Source of the DNA: Paenibacillus massiliensis subsp. panacisoli DSM 21345 | GTDB lineage: Bacteria; Bacillota; Bacilli; Paenibacillales; Paenibacillaceae | Assembly (NCBI RefSeq): GCF_000426545.1 | Contig: NZ_KE384534.1 | Location: forward strand, 248,001-312,000 | Direction of reading: 5' to 3' | DNA: 64,000 nucleotides | Shown: one piece after another, positions 34,308 to 43,600 of the stretch | Layout: each line of letters opens with the position of its first letter | Position numbering within the stretch: the first letter of the stretch is position 1 | Made by a program: the position numbers and the translations under genes | The notes under the pieces: generated by a model | Told to the model about the DNA's origin: nothing | The model's input: only the letters and a program-made list of their open reading frames with translations | The model's database searches: none

Positions 34308-37115
34308 TTGACTACCACTCACCATTCCCAGCGCCTGACCGGACTTAGCGAGAAGATCTTCCTTGATCGTTATGCATGGAAGGATGCCGATACCAATCAC
34401 GCTAAGGTCGGAGATGTCGTGCTGGTCTTGACGAAGGATGATCCTAAGTTCCCGACCAAGGAGGTCGGTGAGATTGTCAGCCGCGAAGGCCGCAAGGTTA
34501 TTGTGAAGACACGCACGGGACAACTGGTCGAATCCGATGTGGAGAAGCTGACCTTGAACATCGAGAAGACGCCAGAGGAAATGTGGGATCGTCTCGCTGG
34601 AGCCATGGCTTCTGTAGAGAGTACGCCAGAGCTACAGCAGGAATGGAAGACCAAGTTCCGCACCATCCTGGATGACTGGAAGCTAGTACCTGGAGGTCGA
34701 ATTGCCGCAGGCGCCGGGGCCAGCGATGAGCTGACGCTGTTCAACTGTTATGTTATCCCTTCACCTAAGGATAGCCGTGGCGGTATTATGCAGACCTTGT
34801 CCGAGATGACTGAGATCATGGCCCGTGGGGGTGGTGTAGGGATTAACCTGTCTTCTCTGCGACCTCGCCGAGCAGTAGTTAAAGGTGTGAACGGCTCGTC
34901 TAGTGGAGCTGTGTCCTGGGGTGGTCTGTTCAGCTACACGACTGGATTGATTGAGCAAGGTGGAAGTCGCCGTGGTGCCCTGATGCTGATGATCAATGAC
35001 TGGCATCCGGATGTGCTGGATTTCATTACCGTGAAGCAGACTATGGGACAAGTTACTAATGCCAATCTCTCAGTCTGTGTCAGCAATGGCTTCATGAAGG
35101 CCGTGAAGGAGGATCTGGACTGGGAGCTGGTGTTCCCCGATACGAACGAACCCGATTATAACGAAGTATGGGACGGCGATCTGGAGCAGTGGAAGGCCAG
35201 TGGGCGCAAGGTCATTCCATATCGCACCGTCAAGGCGCGTGAAATCTGGCATACCATCATCGAATCCGCTTGGAAGTCCGCCGAGCCAGGAGTCGTATTC
35301 ATGGAATACTACAATCAGATGTCCAACAGCTGGTATTTCAATCCGATTATCTGTACTAATCCATGCGCCGAACAGGGGCTTCCAGCTTGGGGAGTTTGCA
35401 ACCTCTCAGCCATCAATCTGTCCAAGTTCTATGACGAGGAGCAGCAGGATGTGGCATGGGAGGATCTGGCTACCACGACTCGCTACTCGGTACGCTTTTT
35501 GGATAACGTTATTGATAAGACACCCTATCATTTTCCGGAAAATGAACAGAACCAGAAGCTTGAGCGCCGTGTAGGACTTGGCACGATGGGATTGGCTGAG
35601 CTGATGATCAAGCTGAAGATTCGCTATGGTAGCCCGGAATCATTGGAGTTCCTGGACAAGCTGTATGGCTTCATTGCGCGTGAGGCGTATCTGGCCTCTG
35701 CTGATATTGCTGAAGAGAAGGGTTCTTTCCAGGCCTTTGATGCAGAGAAATATCTGCAAAGCGGCTTCATGAAGAATATGACGGAGATCTATCCAGAGAT
35801 CCGTACTGCTGTGACGGAAAAGGGCATACGGAATGTAACGGTCATTACGCAAGCACCGACGGGCAGCACGGGCACTATGGTAGGTACGTCCACCGGAATT
35901 GAGCCTTATTTTGCATTCAAGTACTTCCGTCAGAGCCGTCTAGGCTTCGATGAGCAATTCGTCCCGATTGCACAGGAATGGCTGGATGCGCATCCGGGTG
36001 AGTCATTACCAGACTACTTCATCACCGCGATGGATCTGTCTGCGGAGGATCATATCCGCGCTCAGGCAGCCATCCAGCGCTGGGTAGATAGCTCGATCTC
36101 CAAGACAGCCAATTGCCCGGCTGACTTCACCGTAGAAGAGACCAAGAGATTGTATGAGCTGGCGTTCGATCTGGGCTGCAAAGGGGTAACCATCTACCGG
36201 GATGGAAGCCGGGATGTGCAGGTGCTGTCGACTGGCAAGAAGGACGAAGACACCAAGGATGCCCCTGCGAAGGAGACAACGGGAGCTGAGGCAGCACAGG
36301 AAGTACAGCAATTACAGCAATTACAGCAATTACAGTCTAATACTGGTGGCGGTGCAGACGCTAATGTGCTCTCTGAAGCAGCGGAAGCGAGTGAACAGAA
36401 TAAAGGTATCGCTTCAACTGCGTCAACGGGCTCGGCTACCTCAGCCAACATTGGTGCGCAAGGCAAGGTCGTGGACAAGCAGTACAAGAGTCGTCCACAG
36501 GTGCTACGCGGAGCGACCTACAAGATCAATACTCCGTTCGGGATGGCATACATTACGATTAATGATCTGAACGGCATTCCTGCCGAAATCTTCCTGAATG
36601 TCGGTAAGGCGGGCTCAGACGTATTCGCCATGGCCGAGGCGCTAGGCCGAGTATGCTCCTTGTTCTTGCGTTATGGAGATCATGGACAGAAGGTAGAGCT
36701 GCTAGTGAAGCATTTGAAGGGAATTGGCGGTTCCGGCGCCATTGGCTTCGGTGTGAACCGCGTAGAGTCTATTGCCGATGCGGTAGCCAAGGCACTGGAG
36801 ACGCATGTGCAAGCTAACGCTATAGATGCAACCGGACTGGAAGTGGCTCCGATTGCTGCTACGCTCGACGTAGAGACTCCGAATGGGGAGCATGCACAGT
36901 TGAAGGTGAATTCCGCGGGACAGCACGTCCATTCTGCGGATAGTCATGCCACTGATGCTGCTGGCAAACATGGTACAACGGAAAAAGGTGCCTATCCAGC
37001 AAGCCTCGCAGCGACGGCCTCCAGAGATCTATGTCCATCCTGCGGATCGGCTTCGCTTATGAATGTAGAGGGCTGCAAAACGTGTAGTAATTGCGGGTAT
37101 AGCCGCTGTTCTTGA
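34308..37115 (+). CDS. nrdJ: Adenosylcobalamin-dependent (class II) ribonucleotide reductase
   Basis: A 935-residue NrdJ that reduces ribonucleotides to deoxyribonucleotides with coenzyme B12. It shows an N-terminal region, the conserved GGRIAAGAG and LFNCYVIPSPKDS, the catalytic NPCAEQ loop (often NPCGEQ), the finger GSTGTMVGTSTGIEPYF, and a C-terminal cysteine-rich zinc-ribbon tail (CPSCG..CSNCGYSRC) that relays electrons. TTG 34308 is chosen, nine bases after AGGAGG. A Gln-rich linker near residue 665 is encoded by a 9-bp tandem repeat. NrdR boxes precede it. Oxygen-independent activity suits a facultative anaerobe. Confidence 0.93.
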   Translation: MTTTHHSQRLTGLSEKIFLDRYAWKDADTNHAKVGDVVLVLTKDDPKFPTKEVGEIVSREGRKVIVKTRTGQLVESDVEKLTLNIEKTPEEMWDRLAGAMASVESTPELQQEWKTKFRTILDDWKLVPGGRIAAGAGASDELTLFNCYVIPSPKDSRGGIMQTLSEMTEIMARGGGVGINLSSLRPRRAVVKGVNGSSSGAVSWGGLFSYTTGLIEQGGSRRGALMLMINDWHPDVLDFITVKQTMGQVTNANLSVCVSNGFMKAVKEDLDWELVFPDTNEPDYNEVWDGDLEQWKASGRKVIPYRTVKAREIWHTIIESAWKSAEPGVVFMEYYNQMSNSWYFNPIICTNPCAEQGLPAWGVCNLSAINLSKFYDEEQQDVAWEDLATTTRYSVRFLDNVIDKTPYHFPENEQNQKLERRVGLGTMGLAELMIKLKIRYGSPESLEFLDKLYGFIAREAYLASADIAEEKGSFQAFDAEKYLQSGFMKNMTEIYPEIRTAVTEKGIRNVTVITQAPTGSTGTMVGTSTGIEPYFAFKYFRQSRLGFDEQFVPIAQEWLDAHPGESLPDYFITAMDLSAEDHIRAQAAIQRWVDSSISKTANCPADFTVEETKRLYELAFDLGCKGVTIYRDGSRDVQVLSTGKKDEDTKDAPAKETTGAEAAQEVQQLQQLQQLQSNTGGGADANVLSEAAEASEQNKGIASTASTGSATSANIGAQGKVVDKQYKSRPQVLRGATYKINTPFGMAYITINDLNGIPAEIFLNVGKAGSDVFAMAEALGRVCSLFLRYGDHGQKVELLVKHLKGIGGSGAIGFGVNRVESIADAVAKALETHVQANAIDATGLEVAPIAATLDVETPNGEHAQLKVNSAGQHVHSADSHATDAAGKHGTTEKGAYPASLAATASRDLCPSCGSASLMNVEGCKTCSNCGYSRCS
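36304..36335 (+). repeat. 9-bp tandem repeat inside nrdJ
   Basis: ACAGCAATT is repeated in tandem about three and a half times, encoding a Q-Q-L pattern in a linker between the catalytic core and the C-terminal domain. It is in frame and could vary in length without breaking the gene. Confidence 0.7.
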
Positions 37116-37152
37116 GGTGGTTTTTCAGAATAGATAATATGTTAGTTGTGAT

Positions 37153-37192
37153 TTATCATTTTAAATGATAAATGTTTCATTTAAAATGATAA
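37153..37192. repeat. Perfect 16-bp inverted repeat after nrdJ
   Basis: TTATCATTTTAAATGA and its exact complement flank an eight-base loop, about 40 bases past the nrdJ stop. No T run follows. A separate terminator lies at 37243, so this could be an operator, an RNA stabiliser or a relic of a small mobile element. Confidence 0.5.
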
Positions 37193-37242
37193 TCAGCAAT
37201 TGTATGTACTCTTGTTTACAATTATCAATGTATTTAATTTCT

Positions 37243-37281
37243 AACGCGGTAGCATCTTTTAAATATGCTACCGCGTTTCTT
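37243..37281 (+). terminator. Intrinsic terminator of nrdJ
   Basis: AACGCGGTAGCAT and ATGCTACCGCGTT form a perfect 13-bp stem followed by TCTTT. Confidence 0.8.
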
Positions 37282-37386
37282 TATGTAATAAAGAGATACT
37301 CTAGGGAAAATTAAATTGTAAAACAATATTTTTGAATGGTTCTATTGCACATCTGATTGACCGCATTCAAACCTAGAAAAATGATA

Positions 37387-37438
37387 TTGACAGGTATTAT
37401 CCTAAGATTATGATATATTTATTATAAAATTAGGATAA
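37387..37438 (+). promoter_or_regulatory. Promoter and inverted-repeat operator of the marR-LLM operon
   Basis: TTGACA (37387-37392), a 16-base spacer and TATGAT (37409-37414) form a strong promoter. TTATCCTAA (37397-37405), inside the spacer, is repeated inverted as TTAGGATAA (37430-37438). This pair brackets the -10 and transcription start, a fitting place for autorepression by the MarR protein encoded next. Confidence 0.6.
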
Positions 37439-37565
37439 AGGGGATTTTAAAATGAATATTTTTTGTATTCCTCATTCATTTTGAATCATTAGTTTAAGTA
37501 TGCATTTCGTTTGTGATTCTGAATGAATCGTATTTCATACCCTGTTTTTCGGAAGGAGTCAGTTG

Positions 37566-38012
37566 ATGGACGACCAAAGTAATCTTGATTTGCGATTATT
37601 CCGAGTGTGGATGAAGTCGACCAGAGCAGCATCCAAAAACATTGAGAAAGATATTCAAAGTAACAACATTAGCATTGAGAACTTCATTACGCTCGAATTG
37701 CTATACAGCAAGGGTCCACAGACAGTACAACAAATTAGCGAGCGGCTATCCATCCCGAGTGGAAGCATAACCTATGTGATTAATAAGTTGGAAAAGAAGG
37801 GACTTGTGGAGAGGAAACAACACCCTGAGGACAAAAGGGTATTTCATGTCATCCTCACAGAACAAGGAAAAGAGTTGTTTGACGAGATTTTTCCCAAACA
37901 CGTTGCAATGATATCCCGAAGCTTTTCTTTTATTTCCGATGAGGAAAAAAAACAACTCATTGATCTGCTTAAAAGAATCGGATTCGGGATTCAGAATATG
38001 CAAGAAGAATAA
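37566..38012 (+). CDS. MarR-family transcriptional regulator
   Basis: A 148-residue winged-helix regulator. It shows FITLELLYSKGPQTVQQISERLSIPSGSITYVINKLEKKGLVERKQHPEDKRVFHVILTEQGKELF, the standard MarR helix-turn-helix and wing with the DKR motif, between dimerisation helices. ATG 37566 follows GGAAGGAG. The luciferase-like oxidoreductase gene starts 53 bases later, so it likely controls this operon in response to a small, perhaps electrophilic or phenolic, ligand. No cysteine is available for thiol-based redox sensing, which argues for ligand sensing. Confidence 0.9.
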   Translation: MDDQSNLDLRLFRVWMKSTRAASKNIEKDIQSNNISIENFITLELLYSKGPQTVQQISERLSIPSGSITYVINKLEKKGLVERKQHPEDKRVFHVILTEQGKELFDEIFPKHVAMISRSFSFISDEEKKQLIDLLKRIGFGIQNMQEE

Positions 38013-38065
38013 ATTTCAGCAAACAATACAGTACGTGGTTAATTGAATGGAAAGAAGGGGAACTT

Positions 38066-39118
38066 GTGAGCGAACAATTTGATGTTATGGAGTTTGGACT
38101 GAGCACGTTCCTTGAAGCTAAGCCAAGACAGGGCGGCGTAACGCATGCGGAAAGACTCCGGCAAGCCGTGGATGAAGCGGTATTAGCAGAACAAGTCGGA
38201 TTAGACGTTTATGCTATTGGCGAGCATCACCGTGTTGAATATGCAAGTTCGGCACCTACAACGATTTTAGCTGCCATTGCTGCCAAAACGAATCGAATTC
38301 GTCTTTCAAGTGCAGTATCGGTCTTATCTTCCGACGATCCGGTTAGAGTATACCAAAATTTCGCAACATTGGACGGGCTCTCTAACGGACGAGCAGAGAT
38401 TATGGCTGGCAGGGGATCATTTATTGAGTCCTTTCCTTTGTTTGGGTATACACTGGATGATTATAACGAGTTATTTGAGGAGAAGCTGGACTTGCTGCTC
38501 AACATTGTTTCTTCGGAAAAAGTAACCTGGAGCGGGAATCATCGTACAGCTATTCATGATTTAGGAGTCTATCCCCGTGCCGTTCAGGATCCGTTGCCAG
38601 TGTGGATTGGTACTGGAGGAAACGCGAATTCGGCCATTCGAGCAGGTCTTTTGGGATTGCCGGTGTGTTTTGCCATCATTGGGGGATCTCCAGCACGATT
38701 CGCTTCATTGGTAAATTTATATAAAGAAGCCGCCAAACAAGCAGGACATGACCTTCGTAAATTGAAGATCGCTGTACATTCGCACGGTTTCATTAAAGAG
38801 GATGCGGAAGAAGCCGCTAATTTGTATTTCCCAGCCGTCGTGGATCTTATAAATGTGATTGGACGTGAACGAGGTTTTGCGGAATACACACGCCAATCTT
38901 TTGAAGCAGCAAGAAGTTTGGAAGGCGCGTTGTATTTGGGAGATCCAGAGCACGTTGCCGAAAAAATCGTATTACTGAAGAAAAACTTAGGATTAACGCG
39001 TTTCCTGCTTCATATCGATATTAGCACCTTGCCTCATCGCGACCTGATGCAAACGATTGAATTATTCGGAACTAAAGTAGTGCCTATGGTAAAGAAAGAA
39101 CTTGCGCGCATTTCGTAA
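38066..39118 (+). CDS. Luciferase-like (LLM class) flavin-dependent oxidoreductase
   Basis: A 350-residue TIM-barrel flavoprotein. It contains DVYAIGEHHR, APTTILAAIAAKTNRIRLSSAVSVLSSDDPVRVYQ and GRAEIMAGRGSF, typical of the MsnO/YhbW-like group of bacterial luciferase-like monooxygenases that use reduced FMN or F420. The substrate is unknown. GTG 38066 is the start behind AAGGGGAA. It forms an operon with the MarR gene upstream and ends at a terminator, so it may be an inducible detoxification enzyme. Confidence 0.9.
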   Translation: MSEQFDVMEFGLSTFLEAKPRQGGVTHAERLRQAVDEAVLAEQVGLDVYAIGEHHRVEYASSAPTTILAAIAAKTNRIRLSSAVSVLSSDDPVRVYQNFATLDGLSNGRAEIMAGRGSFIESFPLFGYTLDDYNELFEEKLDLLLNIVSSEKVTWSGNHRTAIHDLGVYPRAVQDPLPVWIGTGGNANSAIRAGLLGLPVCFAIIGGSPARFASLVNLYKEAAKQAGHDLRKLKIAVHSHGFIKEDAEEAANLYFPAVVDLINVIGRERGFAEYTRQSFEAARSLEGALYLGDPEHVAEKIVLLKKNLGLTRFLLHIDISTLPHRDLMQTIELFGTKVVPMVKKELARIS

Positions 39119-39183
39119 TACTTGACATGTATGACTTTATAGCACGAATTCAAGCCTGTCGGGACAAGAACATGATCCCATTA

Positions 39184-39209
39184 GAGTCGCTAATTTAGCG
39201 GCTCTTTTA
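39184..39209 (+). terminator. Intrinsic terminator of the marR-LLM operon
   Basis: GAGTCGCTA and TAGCGGCTC form a compact hairpin with one mismatch, followed by TTTTA. Confidence 0.7.
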
Positions 39210-39255
39210 TTATGGCTTCAGTCAGTTGAGCGCGTGAAATGCGAGAAACAAAAAA

Positions 39256-39274
39256 CCACCCGCTATGCGGGTGG
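39256..39274 (-). terminator. Orphan terminator-like hairpin
   Basis: CCACCCGC and GCGGGTGG form an eight-bp stem with a three-base loop. On the minus strand it is followed by TTTTTT. No intact minus-strand gene ends here, so it may belong to sequence lost in a rearrangement. Confidence 0.5.
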
Positions 39275-39296
39275 AGGGATTGAGGGTTTGACCACC

Positions 39297-39660
39297 ATGA
39301 CCATTCCAGGTGTTACTCTTGTTACACCCACTGGCTTTGAAATGGTGACGGATGTCTTCCCAGATGATACAACTAAACTGTGTGAAAGCGTGCAAAATGG
39401 AGTTCGGCGCCACTTATATGATAAACCACAAATATTTAACCCAAATGAAATACAGGAGACAAACTTCGCATCTGGAAGACATACCTCATCACCTATAGGC
39501 AACATTGTAGTACCACCTCTAATGGAGGTTATCTTACTTCACTATAAGTATCTAGGATTTGACTATGTGGACTCTCGCTTCTCAACTCTTCAACAAATTG
39601 ACATTCATTCTGGATACGGTACCCAATATTTATGGAATGAACAGGGGCGATTACATTTGA
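39297..39660 (+). pseudogene. C-terminal fragment of a GT2-like glycosyltransferase
   Basis: The plus-strand frame here reads TPTGFEMVTDVFP, then YDKPQIFNPNEIQETNFASGRHTSSPIGN, then LLHYKYLGFDYVDSRF and GYGTQYLW. This spacing (DKP.iF.P, G.HT..P.G, LLHYK.LG) resembles the C-terminal part of a group of GT2-like glycosyltransferases, recalled from family patterns only. The N-terminal nucleotide-sugar domain is missing, and beyond about 39655 the frame runs antisense through the cupin fragment. It therefore looks like a truncated remnant created by a rearrangement. Confidence 0.5.
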
Positions 39661-39953
39661 ACAAGTCCCTGGCCTTCTTCAATGCGTATGAATTGATCGG
39701 TTGTCGGATGGACTTCCAATCCAATGCTATCACCAACATTAATACTCATCAGAGTTACTTGAAGATGTTTACCTGTCCATAATGCAGTACGGTAGTTATT
39801 GTTCTGTTTGGCTGCTTGATCAATATTGATTACAAGTGGTTGTTGTCCGTAATCTCTAATTTTATTTTGCTCATAGGGATTATTACCGTAATTGAACCAA
39901 TTGTAATCTTGGGGATAAGATCCATGACCGGTATCATTGTAGCGGTTGGGCAT
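39651..39953 (-). pseudogene. Truncated cupin-domain protein
   Basis: The 100-residue frame starts like a known Bacillales cupin of the sugar-isomerase-like type (MPNRYNDTGHGSYPQDYNWF..; YRTALWTGKHLQVTLMSINVGDSIGLEVHPTTDQFIRIEEGQGLVQM) and then stops. A full cupin needs roughly 60-80 further residues with the second metal-binding histidine motif, which is not present in any frame beyond 39651. The break coincides with the end of the GT2-like fragment on the other strand. Confidence 0.7.
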
Positions 39954-40141
39954 TAGATTTTGCCAGTGATGTGACTGGTAATATTTGTAATTAACACTCG
40001 TACTCCTCTGCTGTTTTAAGATACCTTCATCATATGCAAGTGCCTAAATAAGGGGAGCTAAAAAGTTCAAGAATGGGCAAGAGCCTGCTGTTCAATCGTA
40101 TTGATGAAACCAAATGAAAAATGTCGAGCATGAGAGAAAGC

Positions 40142-40187
40142 AAAAAGCATTCCTGGCATCTTGCAAAAGTGGCTAGGAATGCTTTTT
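40142..40187. terminator. Strong intrinsic terminator
   Basis: AAAAAGCATTCC with GGC pair with GGC and AGGAATGCTTTTTT around a loop of about 13 bases. The A and T runs make it usable from both directions. Confidence 0.7.
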
Positions 40188-40605
40188 TGTGAAGCTTTGA
40201 TTTTAAATGCTAAAGGTGCAGTAATATTTAGAGGTGAGATGTAGTTTGATCATATGTAAACAAAATATCACAAATCCATTTAAGGATTGTGTCTAATAGA
40301 AAATAAAGGGGAAGAAGTTCCATTTCCAACATCCCTTAACCTAATATTTCATTTCTATATTCGTCGAAATACATAGTGATATAAAGATGATGCACAAGTA
40401 AAGCTACAGAATGGGAGCTTGCTTAGGGTTACGATGCTCTAGCAAAGTCAGTGTCTTCTCGATAACCTTGGAAGATCGCTTCAATGCTCAACTGGGTAGA
40501 AGAGAAAGCTATTTTGTAGCTTACAATAAGTAACTGCTTTGTTCGAGAATAATTATTAAAATTAAATAGAACTCTTGATGCATTTCTTGTATCATTATGA
40601 GGTTG

Positions 40606-40626
40606 TAACTGACGAACGATCAGTTA
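40606..40626 (+). promoter_or_regulatory. Inverted repeat before the SLH protein gene
   Basis: TAACTGA and TCAGTTA are separated by seven bases, 33 bases upstream of the GTG start. The size suits a dimeric repressor; none is assigned. Confidence 0.35.
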
Positions 40627-40658
40627 GAAAGCAAGCTCGTTGGGGAGGATGCTGAACG

Positions 40659-43600
40659 GTGAAAAGAATATGGTTAGTATTTGTAACACTGGTGCTCGTT
40701 ATTGAATCATTAGTTACAATCCCTAGGGCAAGCGCTGCGGCACTTTCATTTACCTCAGTGTCTAGTCAGTCGGCTACCACCTTGGCATTGGATAACGAGG
40801 GATTCATCTGGGCTTGGGGGAAGAACTTGCACGGCCAGTTTGGAAATGGTATCACAACTGATTCTGAAGTTCCACTGCGAATGGAGGTGGTTGACAGTAA
40901 TACGTTGGTTAGGTTTCGTGAAGTCAAGACAGGATTGAATCATAGTATGGCATTGGATACGAATGGACAGATCTGGACAACTGGCAATAACTCTGATGGC
41001 CAGCTCGGACACGGAGATTTCAACCCCTCCCTTAGTTGGGGGAAATTAGATGTGAAAGACGGAGGAGCGCAGGTCACTTTCTCCTCGATCGCTACTGGCC
41101 GTGGTGCCTCATATGCCATTGATGACGAGGGCGAGCTTTGGGGGTGGGGATTTAGAATTAGCGAAAAAATACAAGGTGCAACCTCAAGACCGGTGAAGCT
41201 AGACCTTACGGATGGTGGAAGCGCAGTTAAATTTAAATCGATCGCTGCCAATGAAGAACAGGCGGTAGGAATTGATTCTAACAATCACTTATGGCAAGTT
41301 ATTCTTTCTGGAGGTCAGACGAGTAAGTTTAATTTGATCGACGGCGGGGCAATCCCCCAATTTCGAGAAGTTGCCGTTGGTGCAGGCTATGGAACAGGTG
41401 ACTTCCTTGCTCTGGCGCTTGAAACTGATGGAAATATATGGATCTGGGGCAGCAACAATAACGGCCAGCAAGGAGATGGTGGAGTTGATCCTCAAACGCG
41501 TTGGTCCCCTGAAAAGTTGAATGTTTTGGACGGTGGAACTCCTGTTGTATTCTCGAAAATTTCTGGAGGAAACCACTATGCTTTGGCGCTCGATACGAAT
41601 GGGAATTTGTGGGCATGGGGAAAAAACGACTTCGGACAACTAGGTAACGGAACAACCATAAATTCTGCCCCGGTCAAGGTGAAGGCAATCGAGAACGGAA
41701 GCCCTATCATATTTACCACAATTACAGCAGGCTATGAACAATCCTATGCTCTTGATACGGAAGGGCGCATTTGGGCTTGGGGGTATTCACAAGGATTGGT
41801 GCCAAACCGAATGCATCTTAACAATATTCCGACTGTAACGGTTGGTGTATCCAAGCCATCATCGAAGTACCTTGAGGGGATTACTCTAACCGCTAACGTC
41901 TCGGGCAGCCTGGGGGACCCGACAGGGATAGTTGAATTCAGAGATGATGGGAATTTGCTAGGTAGCCGAACGCTGAACGGGGGTTCGGCGACATTCGACA
42001 CAAATAGTTTGTCTCCAGGTCAGCATAGTCTGTCAGTTCACTATGACGGAGATGATACCTACCTAGCGGGGGTGTCTGAAACATTAGTATACACGGTCCA
42101 TGTAAGGGAGGCACCGATTCTTAAACTTATACCGTCGACGACGTCAGATACATATAGTCCGGTTACAGTAGAAGTGTATGTACAGTTAGACGGAAATGAC
42201 AACGGACTTAACCGTCTAAAATGGCTTTATGGTGATCGAAAGATAACCGACTTTGCCGGAGTGGGTACTGACATTTTGGATACACAAAGGTTTGAAGCTG
42301 CGATCAGCGGTATGTATACGGTATATGCACGTGACGAAGCAGGCGGGGAAGCTATAAAAACAATTGAGCTTAACAATATCCGGAATGCTGGCGATCCCTC
42401 CGGTCTACTGGGAACTATTAATATTGCCAGACAGGCGCTCACCGATCATCCCGAAGGGACTGGGCTCAGTGAGGCATCCACTGCTACGAGAGGGCAACTT
42501 CTGATTGCTCTTGATATCGCGCAGACTATAGCGGATGATGCGGCCAATCGAACACAAGAGGAACTTGAAAGTGCCCGGTCCGATCTTGATCAGGCAATAG
42601 CAACCTTTCGTTCCAAAGTAATTGGTTTGGTACTGACAGCTCCAGGTAAGGGAGTGTATGGAACGAACAGCACGCTCAGGTTCATTTTGACCTATCGTGA
42701 TTCAGTAGATGTCACTGGTATGCCGCGACTTGGTATTAAACTGGGTGGGGAGACTGTGTACGCCGTCTATACTGGTAGAATAGGCGGATCGCAAACAGCA
42801 TTGCAATTTGACTACGTGGTGCCAACGGGCTTGAGCGTTCCTGAAGGTATCCAACTGCAAGAAGAGCTGTTGCTTCCCAACGGCGCTGCAATTGTTTATA
42901 CCGACACTGGAGAGTCAGCACTGACGAAATTTGTCGTTCCAGATATGAGCCAGATCCGCATCATATCAATAGAGCCGTCACTCGAACTAGGTACTAGCGG
43001 GGGGAATGGCACAGCCATTCAGATTGCAGTAACCGCCATTACCGAACAAAGTGAAATGGGCAATGTGCTTACCCACCTGCGATGGCTGAAGGGTAGACGT
43101 ACATCAGCAGATTTTTTGGGTGGCACAAGCGGCGCAGACCTATTAGCGATGCGTACCTTTACAGTTAAAGAGAATGGTGAATATACGATTTATGCAAAGG
43201 ACACCGCTGGTAACGAAGCCGTCCATGCGATTACAATCAGCACTATTGTCAAACCGATCAACCCTTCACCCGTTAAATCAAGGGACGAACGGAAGGAAGT
43301 TGTAAAAATTCAGAACCAGTCAGCTCTGTACGAACTAAAACTCACCTCTGGTGTAGATACATTAAAGTTTAAGTGGACAGAGCAAGACTTAAATGCTTCG
43401 ATCTACGAAATAGATGGCCACTCGCTTAATTCCGATACTGATGCGGCTTGGACTCTCACTCTGCCAAAGGAGACCATTTCTAAAATGAATCCGGAAAATA
43501 TGCTGCACGTGAGGACTAGACTGAGTGATATTCTTATTCCCGTAGTATTACTGCGAGAGCTTGATGATCAGCCCTACAGCGAAGTCCGTGTTGTACTCAG

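Larger units (their letters stand above)
39954..40658. other. 705-base gap with terminator and inverted repeats
   Basis: No credible gene is seen. It contains CCAGT/ACTGG near 39965-39980, a terminator at 40142-40187, and a 21-base element at 40606-40626 (TAACTGA, seven bases, TCAGTTA) just before the ribosome-binding site of the SLH protein gene. Confidence 0.5.

Noticed and set aside
39256..39274. IS200/IS605 end hairpin
   Set aside because: The CCACCCGC hairpin resembles subterminal palindromes of that family, but no tnpA or tnpB sequence lies nearby; a terminator explains it.
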